Positions 17,470-25,504 of a stretch of 64,000 nucleotides of DNA are shown piece by piece. Position 1 is the first letter of the stretch; every line of letters begins with the position of its first letter. Under the pieces are notes generated by a model. The model was not told the DNA's origin. It made no database searches and saw only the letters and a list, made by a program, of their open reading frames with translations. Location of the stretch: contig JBBRCF010000001.1 of assembly GCA_038205135.1 (NCBI GenBank), positions 1 through 64,000 on the forward strand. Direction: 5' to 3'. The position numbers and the translations under genes are program-made. Source of the stretch: UBA9554 sp038205135. Its GTDB lineage: Bacteria; Pseudomonadota; Alphaproteobacteria; Rhodobacterales; Rhodobacteraceae.

Positions 17470-18525
17470 TCACGGATTCAGGCAATCCGCCAATGTCTGC
17501 GCCAGCGCGCGCATGGTGGCGGGGTACAGGTCCGGACCCGGCGTCTGTGCCGCGCCAAACGTGTCCAGCACGGCGATCTTCGCCTTGTCCCCGGCGACGG
17601 CAGCGATCAGCCTGTCATCGAATTCCGGTTCCGAAAACGCGCAGATCACGCCCTGATCCACGATTGCCGCCTGCAAGGTGGCCAGCCGCGCGGCCGACGG
17701 CGGCGACGCATCGCCAACCGAAATCGCTCCGGCGGGGGTCAGGCCAAAGCGGCCTTCCAGATAGCCGTACGCGTTGTGAAACACCACATAGGGCCGCCCG
17801 GCCAACCCGGTCAGCAGGGCGGTCATGTCGGTTTCCAGCAGGGCCAGTTCGGCATCGGCGGCGGTGGCATTGGCGGCGTAGGCCGCGGCATTGGCGGGGT
17901 CCATCTGCGCCAGCTCAGTGGCGATCAGCCCGACCCAGGCGCGCGCATTGGAGGGATCCAGCCAGACATGCGGGTCCAGCCCGCTGTGGTCGTGGTCGTC
18001 ATGACCGTCGGCGGCTTCAGCCTTCGCGGTCGCGTCGGTGGCATGATCGTGGTCGTGGTCGTGGTCATGGTCGTGGCCGTGATCATGCCCGGCTTTGGCC
18101 TTCGCCTTGCTGCCATGGTCATCGCCGTGCGACTCGGTTTCGGCAAAGGCAGACCCCTCGCGGAAATCGCGCTGCACGGGTGACAGCGGCGCCAGTTCCA
18201 TGATGCGGGCACGGCCCGCCAACGCGTCCAGCGGCCCCTCCAGCCAGGGTGCCAGCCCGTGCCCTACCCAGATCACCAGATCGGCGTCCTGCAGCGCACC
18301 GGCCTGCGATGGTTTCAAGGTAAAATGATGCGGCGACGCGCCGGCGGGCACCAGCAGATCGGGTGTGCCGACACCCTGCATGACGCGGGCGGTCAGGCTG
18401 TGAACCGGCAGAATATCGGTGACCACACGCGGCACATCGGCGAGCCCGGCCATGGGCAGCAGGGCCATGGGCAGCAGGGCCATGGGCAGCAGGGCAAAGG
18501 TGGCGGTCAGAAACAGGTTGCGCAT
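17470..18525 (-). CDS. znuA: Zinc ABC transporter, periplasmic binding protein
   Basis: A 351-residue metal-binding protein of the cluster A-I family. The signal peptide core contains three exact LLPMA repeats. The mature part has the N-terminal ligand region VTDILPVHSL, a long His/Asp-rich loop at roughly residues 130-180 (HDHGHDHDHDHDH), the HVWLDPSNA ligand and VFHNAYGYLEGRFGL, and ends with the disulfide-type Cys region. It captures Zn2+ in the periplasm and hands it to ZnuB. The start at 18525 is favoured because GGAG lies six bases before it; a Met four codons upstream overlaps that site. It is divergent from zur-znuCB. Confidence 0.94.
   Translation of the reverse strand: MRNLFLTATFALLPMALLPMALLPMAGLADVPRVVTDILPVHSLTARVMQGVGTPDLLVPAGASPHHFTLKPSQAGALQDADLVIWVGHGLAPWLEGPLDALAGRARIMELAPLSPVQRDFREGSAFAETESHGDDHGSKAKAKAGHDHGHDHDHDHDHDHATDATAKAEAADGHDDHDHSGLDPHVWLDPSNARAWVGLIATELAQMDPANAAAYAANATAADAELALLETDMTALLTGLAGRPYVVFHNAYGYLEGRFGLTPAGAISVGDASPPSAARLATLQAAIVDQGVICAFSEPEFDDRLIAAVAGDKAKIAVLDTFGAAQTPGPDLYPATMRALAQTLADCLNP
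18450..18494 (-). repeat. Three exact 15-bp tandem repeats inside znuA
   Basis: The unit CCATGGGCAGCAGGG (plus strand) is present three times in a row without mismatch. It encodes Leu-Leu-Pro-Met-Ala in the hydrophobic core of the ZnuA signal peptide. Gain or loss of units keeps the frame but changes the signal length by five residues each. Confidence 0.95.
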
Positions 18526-18552
18526 CGGAAACTCCATCGTCGGGGCCGGATC

Positions 18553-18581
18553 ATCTAACGCAATATGTTATACTATATCAA
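18553..18581 (-). promoter_or_regulatory. Candidate znuA promoter
   Basis: On the minus strand TTGATA (18576-18581) and TTAGAT (18553-18558) are separated by 17 bases and lie about 30 bases before the znuA start. The spacing is ideal for a sigma-70 promoter. The first Zur-like operator covers the -35 element and most of the spacer. Confidence 0.6.
18566..18580. promoter_or_regulatory. Zur-like operator 1
   Basis: TGTTATA-C-TATATCA is a 15-base dyad with one mismatch, close to the TGTTATAnTATAACA pattern known for Fur-family Zur sites. It overlaps the candidate znuA promoter. Confidence 0.7.
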
Positions 18582-18582
18582 G

Positions 18583-18597
18583 TGTGATGTCATAACA
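18583..18597. promoter_or_regulatory. Zur-like operator 2
   Basis: TGTGATG-T-CATAACA is a second 15-base dyad with one mismatch, centred 17 bases from the first, toward the zur gene. It is placed to control the zur-znuCB side. Confidence 0.6.
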
Positions 18598-18632
18598 TTG
18601 CAAACTTGCCCAGGCCACGCTAATCAGACTAC

Positions 18633-19121
18633 ATGAGCAACCCCGGTTTCCACCCGCACGACCACCACCGCTGCATCTCTGACGCGATGACGGCGGCCGA
18701 GGCGCATTGTGCGGCCAACCGGTTGCACCTGACTCCGGTGCGGCGGCGAACCCTGGAAATCCTGCTGTCCGAACATCGCGCGCTGGGCGCCTATGACATT
18801 CTGGCGCGTCTCGACGCGGCCGGGTTTGGCGGTCAGCCCCCCGTCGCCTATCGCGCGCTGGATTTCCTGACGATGCATGGTTTCGTCCACAAGATCGAGG
18901 CGCTGAATGCCTATGTCGCCTGCGCCATCCCCGGCGGCACTATTGCGGGCCATGCGCCGGCATTCCTGATCTGTCGCGCCTGCGGCAAAGTCGAAGAGGC
19001 CGAAGCCGAACCCGCAAAGGGACCGCTGGCGCGCGCCGCCCGTGCCGCCGGTTTCGACATCGAACGCGCGGTCATCGAGGCGCAGGGCCTGTGCCCCGGT
19101 TGCAAGGAGGTTCCGGCATGA
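18633..19121 (+). CDS. zur: Zinc uptake regulator Zur (Fur family)
   Basis: A 162-residue Fur-family regulator. It has the winged-helix region LTPVRRRTLEILLSEHRALGAYDIL and PPVAYRALDFL (recognition helix), and the structural zinc Cys4 site as CRACGK and CPGC. The His-rich N-terminus (HPHDHHRC) is unusual. With Zn2+ bound it represses the flanking znu genes. No clear ribosome site precedes ATG 18633; it may be leaderless, since TTGCAA-17-TAATCA ends only seven bases before the start, but this promoter is weak. Its stop overlaps the znuC start by four bases. Confidence 0.93.
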   Translation: MSNPGFHPHDHHRCISDAMTAAEAHCAANRLHLTPVRRRTLEILLSEHRALGAYDILARLDAAGFGGQPPVAYRALDFLTMHGFVHKIEALNAYVACAIPGGTIAGHAPAFLICRACGKVEEAEAEPAKGPLARAARAAGFDIERAVIEAQGLCPGCKEVPA

Positions 19122-19879
19122 CCCTGATATCGCTGCGCGATGTTTCGGTGCGGCTTGGTGGGCATCCTGCGCTGCGCCATGTCGATCTGGACCTGTCCAA
19201 AGGTGAAATCGTCACCATCGTCGGGCCTAACGGGTCAGGCAAATCCACCCTGCTGCGCGTGATCATCGGCGCGGTGATCGCGCAATCAGGGCAGGTGACG
19301 CGGGTCCCCGACCTGCGCATCGGCTATGTGCCGCAGACACTGGCGCTGGACCCGACGCTGCCGATGACGGTGGCACGGATGCTGTCGCTGCCGATCTGGC
19401 GCAAACCCGCTGCCATTGCGCGGGCGCTGACGCAGGCAGGGGTGCCCGATCTGGCGGGGCGGCAGTTGGCCGAACTTTCGGGCGGGCAGTTTCAACGCGT
19501 GCTGTTGGCGCGCGCGCTGATGGATGCGCCGCACGTACTGCTGCTGGATGAACCCACACAGGGGCTGGACCAACCCGGCGCAGCGGCGTTCTACAGCCAG
19601 ATTGAACAGGTGCGCCGCGACACCGGCGTGGCGGTGCTGATGGTCAGCCATGAATTGAACGTGGTGATGCGCGCGTCCGACCGCGTCATCTGCCTGAACG
19701 GGCATGTCTGTTGCCACGGCACACCCGAAGTGGTGGCATCCGACCCGGAATACCGCGCGTTGTTCGGCACCGGGGCGGCGGGCGCGCTGGCGCTGTATCG
19801 GCACGACCATGATCACGCGCATGACGGCGATTGCGACCATGATCACCCGCATGCCCATCCGCACGGAAACGTTGCCTGA
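19118..19879 (+). CDS. znuC: Zinc ABC transporter, ATPase
   Basis: A 253-residue ABC ATPase. Walker A is GPNGSGKST at about residues 36-44, the signature is LSGGQFQR, and Walker B is LLLDEP followed by TQGLD. It powers ZnuB. The C-terminus carries an extra tail very rich in His and Asp (HDHDHAHDGDCDHDHPHAHPH) that could bind or buffer zinc; tails like this occur in some alphaproteobacterial ZnuC proteins. The start at 19118 overlaps the zur stop. Confidence 0.95.
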   Translation: MTLISLRDVSVRLGGHPALRHVDLDLSKGEIVTIVGPNGSGKSTLLRVIIGAVIAQSGQVTRVPDLRIGYVPQTLALDPTLPMTVARMLSLPIWRKPAAIARALTQAGVPDLAGRQLAELSGGQFQRVLLARALMDAPHVLLLDEPTQGLDQPGAAAFYSQIEQVRRDTGVAVLMVSHELNVVMRASDRVICLNGHVCCHGTPEVVASDPEYRALFGTGAAGALALYRHDHDHAHDGDCDHDHPHAHPHGNVA

Positions 19880-20670
19880 TGCTGGACGATTTTCTGACAC
19901 GCGCGGCGCTGGCCGGGGTGGGTGTGGCGCTGGCGGCCGCCCCGCTTGGGTGTTTCGTGGTCTGGCGGCGCATGGCCTATTTCGGCGATGCCACGGCACA
20001 TGCCGCCATTCTGGGCGTCGCGCTGGCGTTGGCGCTGAACATCCCCATCATCTGGGGCGCGGCGGCGGTGGCGCTCGCGATGGCGCTGGTGGTTTCTACC
20101 CTGACCGGGCGCGGTTTCGCCATGGATACGCTGTTGGGCGTGATGGCACATTCGGCGCTGGCGTTCGGTCTGGTCGCAGTGTCGTTTCTGGACCGCGTCA
20201 ACATCGACCTGATGTCTTACCTGTTCGGCGATATTCTGGCGGTGACGCGGGGCGATCTGGCCGCGATCTGGGGTGTGGCGGCGGTGGTCGTGGCCCTGAT
20301 GGCGTGGCGGTGGCAGGCGCTGCTGACCGCCACGCTGGGTGCTGATCTGGCGCATGCGGCGGGGCTGAACCCGCGGCGCGAACAACTGGTGCTGACCATC
20401 GCGCTGGCACTGGTGGTCGCGGTATCGATCAAGGTGGTGGGCGTGCTGTTGATAGTCGCGCTGCTGCTGATCCCCGCCGCCACCGCGCGGCCATTTTCCA
20501 CCACACCCGAAGCCATGGTGGCCCGCGCCGCCGTCATCGGCAGCCTGTCGGCGCTGGCGGGTCTGTGGGTCAGCTACACCGCCGACACCCCCGCCGGCCC
20601 GTCCATCGTGGCGGTCGCTGCAGTGGCGTTCATGCTGTCAACGGCCACGGCGGCGCTGCGCCGCGCCTGA
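19879..20670 (+). CDS. znuB: Zinc ABC transporter, permease
   Basis: A 263-residue membrane protein with about eight hydrophobic helices and the ABC-3 family signature: RRMAYFGDATAHAAILG near residues 33-49 and the central LFGDILAVTRGDL. It forms the Zn2+ channel with ZnuC. Its start overlaps the znuC stop by one base (TGATG). Its stop abuts the stop of the convergent HIT gene without a gap. Confidence 0.95.
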   Translation: MLDDFLTRAALAGVGVALAAAPLGCFVVWRRMAYFGDATAHAAILGVALALALNIPIIWGAAAVALAMALVVSTLTGRGFAMDTLLGVMAHSALAFGLVAVSFLDRVNIDLMSYLFGDILAVTRGDLAAIWGVAAVVVALMAWRWQALLTATLGADLAHAAGLNPRREQLVLTIALALVVAVSIKVVGVLLIVALLLIPAATARPFSTTPEAMVARAAVIGSLSALAGLWVSYTADTPAGPSIVAVAAVAFMLSTATAALRRA

Positions 20671-21051
20671 TCAGGTCTTGGCCACCATCCGGCCCAACAC
20701 GCGTCCGCCCAACACATGCACATGCAGATGCGGCACCTCTTGCACGCCTGCTTCGCCTGCGTTGGAAATCAGCCGGTAACCGCCATCGCCATCGCCGGGG
20801 CGCACGGCGGTCATCCGGCAAACCTCGCCCACCGCGCGGGTGAAATCGGCGATCTCGGCATCCGTCGCATCAGACGCGAAATGGTCGAAATTCACATAGG
20901 GGCCTTTGGGGATCACCAGAACATGCACTGGCGCCTGCGGGCCGATGTCGTGAAACGCCAGACTGTGCGCAGTGTCCAGCACCGTCTTGTTCGGGATTTC
21001 ACCGCGCAGGATGCGGGCAAAGATGTTCGTCGGATCATAGGTATAGGGCAT
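20671..21051 (-). CDS. HIT family protein (HinT-like)
   Basis: A 126-residue histidine-triad protein. The active site is HLHVHVLGG near the C-terminus, and the N-terminal FARILRGEIPNK is typical of HinT. Such enzymes hydrolyse AMP-amino or AMP-lysine bonds in nucleoside phosphoramidates and adenylates. It is convergent with znuB and is preceded on its own strand by the glycosyltransferase gene 60 bases away. Confidence 0.93.
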   Translation of the reverse strand: MPYTYDPTNIFARILRGEIPNKTVLDTAHSLAFHDIGPQAPVHVLVIPKGPYVNFDHFASDATDAEIADFTRAVGEVCRMTAVRPGDGDGGYRLISNAGEAGVQEVPHLHVHVLGGRVLGRMVAKT

Positions 21052-21111
21052 GGGACAACCTTTTCGATGGGCGATGTTTCGGGCTTTTGGGCGGGCTTTT
21101 GCGGGCTGGGA

Positions 21112-22689
21112 TCAATCCGCGAACAGGTAATCCATCGCTGCGATCTCTTGCGCCTTGTCCACCGGTATGGCCAGAAACTGCGACAGTTTCGCGGCGTTGA
21201 CGGCCACGGAATCAACCTCGCGCATGCGGGCGTAACCTTCGAATTCGGCTTCGCGGATGCGGTCGGCCTCGAAGGTGATGTCGTTGCGGATCGTGGGCAA
21301 CAGGCGTTCCATGGTCGGACGCGGCGTGTTTTCACCGGCCAGACCGACCCGCATCGCATGCCCGATCAGATAGTCGTCGGAAAACCGGCATTCGATTTCC
21401 AGCACCCGGGTTTTCGCCCGGTCACCGCAGAAATCGTTCAACAGATCGATGTTGGCGGGGTCGATGCACACGATAAGCCGGTCGGTTTCATAATAATCGA
21501 ACAGCATCCGCATCAACGCACGCCGGTGCCGGGTGCGTTTGGCCAGCGTCGACTGGATGCCGCCCAGATCGGGCAGGGGGGTGGCTTCCTCGTTGAACAG
21601 GTAATCGATTGCCGGCACGTTCAACACCTGCCGGATGCGGTCCTGCAACCGCTTGGCGACATGCCATTTCTTGCAGACCACGATCATCAGCTCGCGGTCC
21701 CGCCCGATCGAGCTTTCGGTTTCCCAGAACCGCGGCGCAAAGCGGCGGCCGATGCGGCCGCGGCCCGACAGAAACTTGAACAGGCTTTGGCCTTCGCCTG
21801 AAATGCGGAACACGGTATCCGTGCTGGCGTACAGCCGGGCCAGACGGTCGCGCAATTCGGTCGCCTCGAGGCTGATCTTGCGCGCGAACAGGAAATCCTG
21901 ACCCAGCAGCAGGTCGTAGTGGTCGTTGTAGAACACCACCGGCATGCCGTATTCGGTGAACATCAGAAACGTCAGCGTGCGGCTGCTGATCTGGGATTCC
22001 GGCACCAGATGCCGCACCAGCGTTTGAAAGAACGTTTCATCCGGGATCCACGTCGTGCGGAAAAACGCCATTATATCAGGGCGTTGCCGGGAAAATTCCA
22101 GGATCCATTCTACGGTTCTGCGCCGCAGGCACCACCATTGGCTGCCGATCTGCACCTGAATGTCTGCAGGCACCTCACGCTTGAGGCCCAGCCGCCGCTG
22201 CATGTGATAGGACCAGTAGAACCAGCGTTTCCGGGTGCGTTCGTTGAACCAGTGGCGATAGATCAGCCGGTCTTCGCGCATGCCGGTCTTGATCCACTCG
22301 CTTTCAAAAAAATCATAGCTTTCGATGTAATCGACGTCGGAAGCATTCAGAAAATCATGCGCATATTCTGCTGATTTGATCGCCATGCAATCGCCCGACA
22401 GCATGTAGAAATGCGTGGCACGCGGAAAGGCCGCGACCGCAGCTTCGATCGCCAGCAGCGTGGCGTCCACAAGGCTCCATTCCCCCCAGCCGCATTTCAG
22501 GCGCCTGCGCGCAAACGTGACGTTCGGATCGTCATGCAGCGCGTCATGGATCGTCTGGAAATGTTTGGGGTTGGCGCGGCCGTCGAAATGGATCGCGACA
22601 TAGTCGCCTGCCGCGGTCAGACCCTGAGCCTGACGAATGATCGCCTGCGGGTCCTTGTGGCACAGCAGGATGAAGGCGATTCTGGCCAT
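21112..22689 (-). CDS. Core-2/I-branching-type glycosyltransferase with DUF5928-like C-terminus
   Basis: A 525-residue protein. Residues 1 to about 270 match the GT14 core-2/I-branching family: AFILLCHKDP at the start, VAIHFDGRA, HFYMLSGDCMAI and PDETFFQTLV. In animals this fold adds beta-1,6-GlcNAc branches; in bacteria the substrates are surface polysaccharides. Residues about 290-525 form a separate domain found with GT14 in Rhodobacterales (DUF5928-like, assigned from memory of the family), containing IVVCKKWHVAKRLQDRI and DYLFNEE, which recurs as MDYLFAD at the end. No signal peptide or TM is evident. It is divergent from a sulfotransferase gene, suggesting joint work on one glycan. Confidence 0.82.
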   Translation of the reverse strand: MARIAFILLCHKDPQAIIRQAQGLTAAGDYVAIHFDGRANPKHFQTIHDALHDDPNVTFARRRLKCGWGEWSLVDATLLAIEAAVAAFPRATHFYMLSGDCMAIKSAEYAHDFLNASDVDYIESYDFFESEWIKTGMREDRLIYRHWFNERTRKRWFYWSYHMQRRLGLKREVPADIQVQIGSQWWCLRRRTVEWILEFSRQRPDIMAFFRTTWIPDETFFQTLVRHLVPESQISSRTLTFLMFTEYGMPVVFYNDHYDLLLGQDFLFARKISLEATELRDRLARLYASTDTVFRISGEGQSLFKFLSGRGRIGRRFAPRFWETESSIGRDRELMIVVCKKWHVAKRLQDRIRQVLNVPAIDYLFNEEATPLPDLGGIQSTLAKRTRHRRALMRMLFDYYETDRLIVCIDPANIDLLNDFCGDRAKTRVLEIECRFSDDYLIGHAMRVGLAGENTPRPTMERLLPTIRNDITFEADRIREAEFEGYARMREVDSVAVNAAKLSQFLAIPVDKAQEIAAMDYLFAD

Positions 22690-22854
22690 GGGACGAACGA
22701 AACCCTGTGTTTACCGATCTGCGATAGGCAGATAGACGTTATCGGACGTTGAAGGAATGACGCAGTTCTGGTTTTTTGTGGCAGGCAGATCGTCGGCGCG
22801 CAAGACGCCGAAGCCTCGGGCAGGTTCGACCGGGGTCGGCAAACGGAGGTGAGC

Positions 22855-23673
22855 ATGGGATTTCCAGGAACCTGGATGACGGAAAGCGAAACGATGGTCT
22901 ACCGGGTGGTGCCGAAATGCGCCTGTTCGACCATCGGGCAGATCATGTTCTATTCCGACCATGGCCGGTTTTTTGAAGGTGACATCCATGATGCGACGGC
23001 GGATCTGCACAAATGGGCGATAGATGCTAGCCAGCCTTTGATCGAGGCCAACGTCAAGGCGCACAAATCCTACGCCTTTACCTGCGTGCGCAACCCCTAC
23101 ACCCGCATCCTGTCGTCGTTTTTCGACAAGATCTGCGGCATCCAGCGCAACGGCAAACGTTATCGCGGCAATCTGGTCCCGCTCTTGGTGCAGAAATATG
23201 GCATCGAGGTCGGCGGCGATGACGGCAAGGACGAGTTCGACCAGATCAAGTCGTTCCGCCGGTTCCTGTTGTTCACCCGCGACTCCATCAAGTTCCGCCG
23301 TCCGATGGAACCCGACATCCACTGGTCGGCGATGTCCGGCCATGTGTCCACGTTCATCGTGAACGGCGGGAGATATGACAATATCTTCTGGACCGAAAAG
23401 TTCGACGAAGGCATGGCCGAGGTGCTGAAGGCGGTCAAGCCACCGAAAAAGGTGAACCTCAAGACGATCCCCCGGTTCAACGAATCCGAAGGCCACGGCC
23501 CGAAACGCGCCAACCCGGTCGAGGATTTCTTTGACGATCTATCGATGCATCTGGTCTATGAAATCTACAAACGGGATTTCGACCTGTTTCGTTATGATTT
23601 CGAAAACCCCGCCAACAAGATGCCGGTGGGCGAAATCGATCTGGACGAGGTTCACGCCAAGCTGGGCGAATAG
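22855..23673 (+). CDS. Sulfotransferase family 2 domain protein
   Basis: A 272-residue protein of the sulfotransferase-2 family (PF03567-like). VPKCACSTI near residue 22 is the 5'-phosphosulfate loop of PAPS-binding enzymes, and FTCVRNPYTRILSSFF contains the 3'-phosphate-binding Arg and Ser. It would transfer sulfate from PAPS to a carbohydrate. The ATG at 22855 is five bases after GGAGG; a GTG at 22849 overlaps that site and is rejected. The pairing with the divergent GT14 gene supports a polysaccharide target. Confidence 0.85.
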   Translation: MGFPGTWMTESETMVYRVVPKCACSTIGQIMFYSDHGRFFEGDIHDATADLHKWAIDASQPLIEANVKAHKSYAFTCVRNPYTRILSSFFDKICGIQRNGKRYRGNLVPLLVQKYGIEVGGDDGKDEFDQIKSFRRFLLFTRDSIKFRRPMEPDIHWSAMSGHVSTFIVNGGRYDNIFWTEKFDEGMAEVLKAVKPPKKVNLKTIPRFNESEGHGPKRANPVEDFFDDLSMHLVYEIYKRDFDLFRYDFENPANKMPVGEIDLDEVHAKLGE

Positions 23674-23676
23674 ACG

Positions 23677-24396
23677 CTAGTCGATCCGCCGCACCAGCAT
23701 CTGATTGCCGGGGCCGCGTTTGGTCTCGAATATCTTCAGGTCGGCGACCAGATCGGACAGTTTTTTCTTGCCGAATGACCGCGCGTCGAAATCGGGCGTT
23801 GACGCGGTGATGAACTGTCCCAGCGGCCCCAGCGCATACCATTCGTCCTCTTGTTCGATAGTATCCATCGCCTTCAGGATCAGGTCGCGCGCCTCTTTCA
23901 GGTCGCGCGACAGCGCCTTGACCTCGGTCTTGCTGGCGGGTTTGGCGGGGTCTTCGCTGCCTTCAAGGTTTTCCAGAAAGATGAACCGCTTGCAGGCCTT
24001 GCGGAACGCGTCGGGGGTTTTCTGCGCGCCGATGCCATAGACCGCCAGCCCCTGTTCGCGGATGCGGCTGGCCAAACGGGTGAAATCGCTGTCGGACGAC
24101 ACCAGCACAAAGGCGTCGAACCGCCCCGAATGCATCAGGTCCATCGCGTCGATCACCAGCGCGATGTCGGACGCGTTCTTGCCCACGGTATTGGCGGGCT
24201 GGTGGAACGGCACCAGACCGAATTCCGCCTGCACCTTGTTCCAGCCGTTCATCTGGGTGGATGAAAAATCGCCATAGACCCGCCGCACCGATGCTTCGCC
24301 CAGGCTGGCGATTTCATCAAAGATCGCCTTGGTCCAGCGGGGCGACGTGTTGTCGGCGTCGATCAGGACGGCCAGCAGGGGGGCGCGGTCGGTCAT
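23677..24396 (-). CDS. NYN domain (LabA/DUF88-like) protein with C-terminal OST-HTH-type region
   Basis: A 239-residue protein. The N-terminal half is a NYN/PIN-like nuclease domain: LIDADN (residues about 11-16), KNASDIALVIDAMDL and LVSSDSDFTRLA carry the conserved acidic residues. The C-terminal part (about 170-239; GQFITASTPDFDARSFGKKKLSDLV) looks like a LOTUS/OST-HTH RNA-binding module. A role in RNA processing or decay is inferred from the domains. It is convergent with the sulfotransferase gene with only three bases between stops. Confidence 0.87.
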   Translation of the reverse strand: MTDRAPLLAVLIDADNTSPRWTKAIFDEIASLGEASVRRVYGDFSSTQMNGWNKVQAEFGLVPFHQPANTVGKNASDIALVIDAMDLMHSGRFDAFVLVSSDSDFTRLASRIREQGLAVYGIGAQKTPDAFRKACKRFIFLENLEGSEDPAKPASKTEVKALSRDLKEARDLILKAMDTIEQEDEWYALGPLGQFITASTPDFDARSFGKKKLSDLVADLKIFETKRGPGNQMLVRRID

Positions 24397-24442
24397 GTGA
24401 ATTCCTTTTCTCTTTTATGGCAGCGCCAGCAGGAAAGGAAAA

Positions 24443-24465
24443 GGCGGGTGAGGATCACCCGCCCC
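24443..24465 (-). terminator. Terminator of yghU
   Basis: On the minus strand GGCGGGTGA, loop TCC, TCACCCGCC is followed by TTTTCC. The perfect nine-pair stem sits just after the yghU stop codon. Confidence 0.88.
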
Positions 24466-24472
24466 GTGACGA

Positions 24473-25342
24473 TCATGCCTTGGCGATCTTGTCCTGAGTC
24501 TTTGTCTCGAAATCAGCGGCGCTGTGGCGTTCGTGCAGTTGCAGTTCCGGTTCGCCAAACGCCCGGTTGACCATGCGGCCACGTTTCACCGCCGGGCGCG
24601 CGTCGATCTTTTGCGCCCACGCCATCACATGGGTGTAGCTGGCGACATCAAGGAATTCCGCAGCGCTGTACAGCCGACCCAGCACAAGTTGCCCGTACCA
24701 CGGCCATATCGCCATGTCGGCGATCGAGTATTCGTCGCCGGCGATGAACGGATGCGCCGCCAGTTGCTTGTCCAGCACATCCAGTTGCCGCTTGGTTTCC
24801 ATGGCGAACCGGTCGATCGGATACTGCCATTTCTGCGGGGCATAGGCGTAGAAATGCCCGAAACCGCCGCCCAGATAGGGCGCTGATCCCATCTGCCAGA
24901 ACAACCAGTTCAGCGTTTCCGTCCGCACCGGGCCGGAGGGCGCGAGGAACGCGCCAAACTTCTCGGCCAGATGCATCAGGATCGACGCGCTTTCGAACAC
25001 CCGCACCGGGGTGTCGCCGGACCGGTCCAGCAGCGCGGGGATTTTCGAATTCGGGTTGATATCGACAAAGCCGGACCCGAATTGATCGCCGTCCCCGATC
25101 TTGATCAGCCAGGCGTCGTATTCCGCGCCCGCGTGACCGGCGGCCAGCAGTTCCTCGAACATCACCGTCACCTTCACACCGTTCGGCGTGGCCAGCGAAT
25201 ACAACTGGAACGGATGGTCGCCCATCGGCAACGGCTTGTCCGATGTCGCACCCGATATGGGCCGGTTGATGGACGCGAAATGCCCGCCAGAGGGGACTTC
25301 CCAGGTCCAGACCTTGGGCGGGGTATAGGTGTCGTCGGTCAT
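24473..25342 (-). CDS. yghU: Glutathione-dependent disulfide-bond oxidoreductase (YghU-type GST)
   Basis: A 289-residue Nu-class GST-like protein. It starts TYTPPKVWTW, has the block FASINRPISG typical of YghU, a thioredoxin-fold domain with NPNSKIPALLD and FESASILMHLAEK (glutathione gamma-Glu contact), and a helical C-terminal domain. YghU and YfcG reduce small disulfides with glutathione and lack classic GST Cys/Ser/Tyr chemistry. The start at 25342 is set by homology; the frame extends upstream without a ribosome site. It has its own terminator. Confidence 0.92.
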   Translation of the reverse strand: MTDDTYTPPKVWTWEVPSGGHFASINRPISGATSDKPLPMGDHPFQLYSLATPNGVKVTVMFEELLAAGHAGAEYDAWLIKIGDGDQFGSGFVDINPNSKIPALLDRSGDTPVRVFESASILMHLAEKFGAFLAPSGPVRTETLNWLFWQMGSAPYLGGGFGHFYAYAPQKWQYPIDRFAMETKRQLDVLDKQLAAHPFIAGDEYSIADMAIWPWYGQLVLGRLYSAAEFLDVASYTHVMAWAQKIDARPAVKRGRMVNRAFGEPELQLHERHSAADFETKTQDKIAKA

Positions 25343-25418
25343 TGCGCGCTCCGATTTTGCGGTAAGCCGCAAGTCTAGCGCGACCCTGCCCGCGATGCCA
25401 TGGGGCCGGGCCATTTGT

Positions 25419-25451
25419 CCCGCACAAAGCCCGCACAAAGCCCGCACAAAG
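25419..25451. repeat. Three 11-bp tandem repeats
   Basis: CCCGCACAAAG occurs three times head to tail without mismatch in the gap between yghU and the IclR gene. It could be a regulatory spacer or a simple slippage product; no function is evident. Confidence 0.9.
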
Positions 25452-25504
25452 ACTGTGCATCTTTGAGGGGCTGTGTGCCCGCAGGGCGGTCGATCCCGCC
25501 GCCA

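Noticed and set aside
25419..25451. Repeats considered as a CRISPR seed
   Set aside because: Units are 11 bases, directly adjacent with no spacers; simple tandem repeat.
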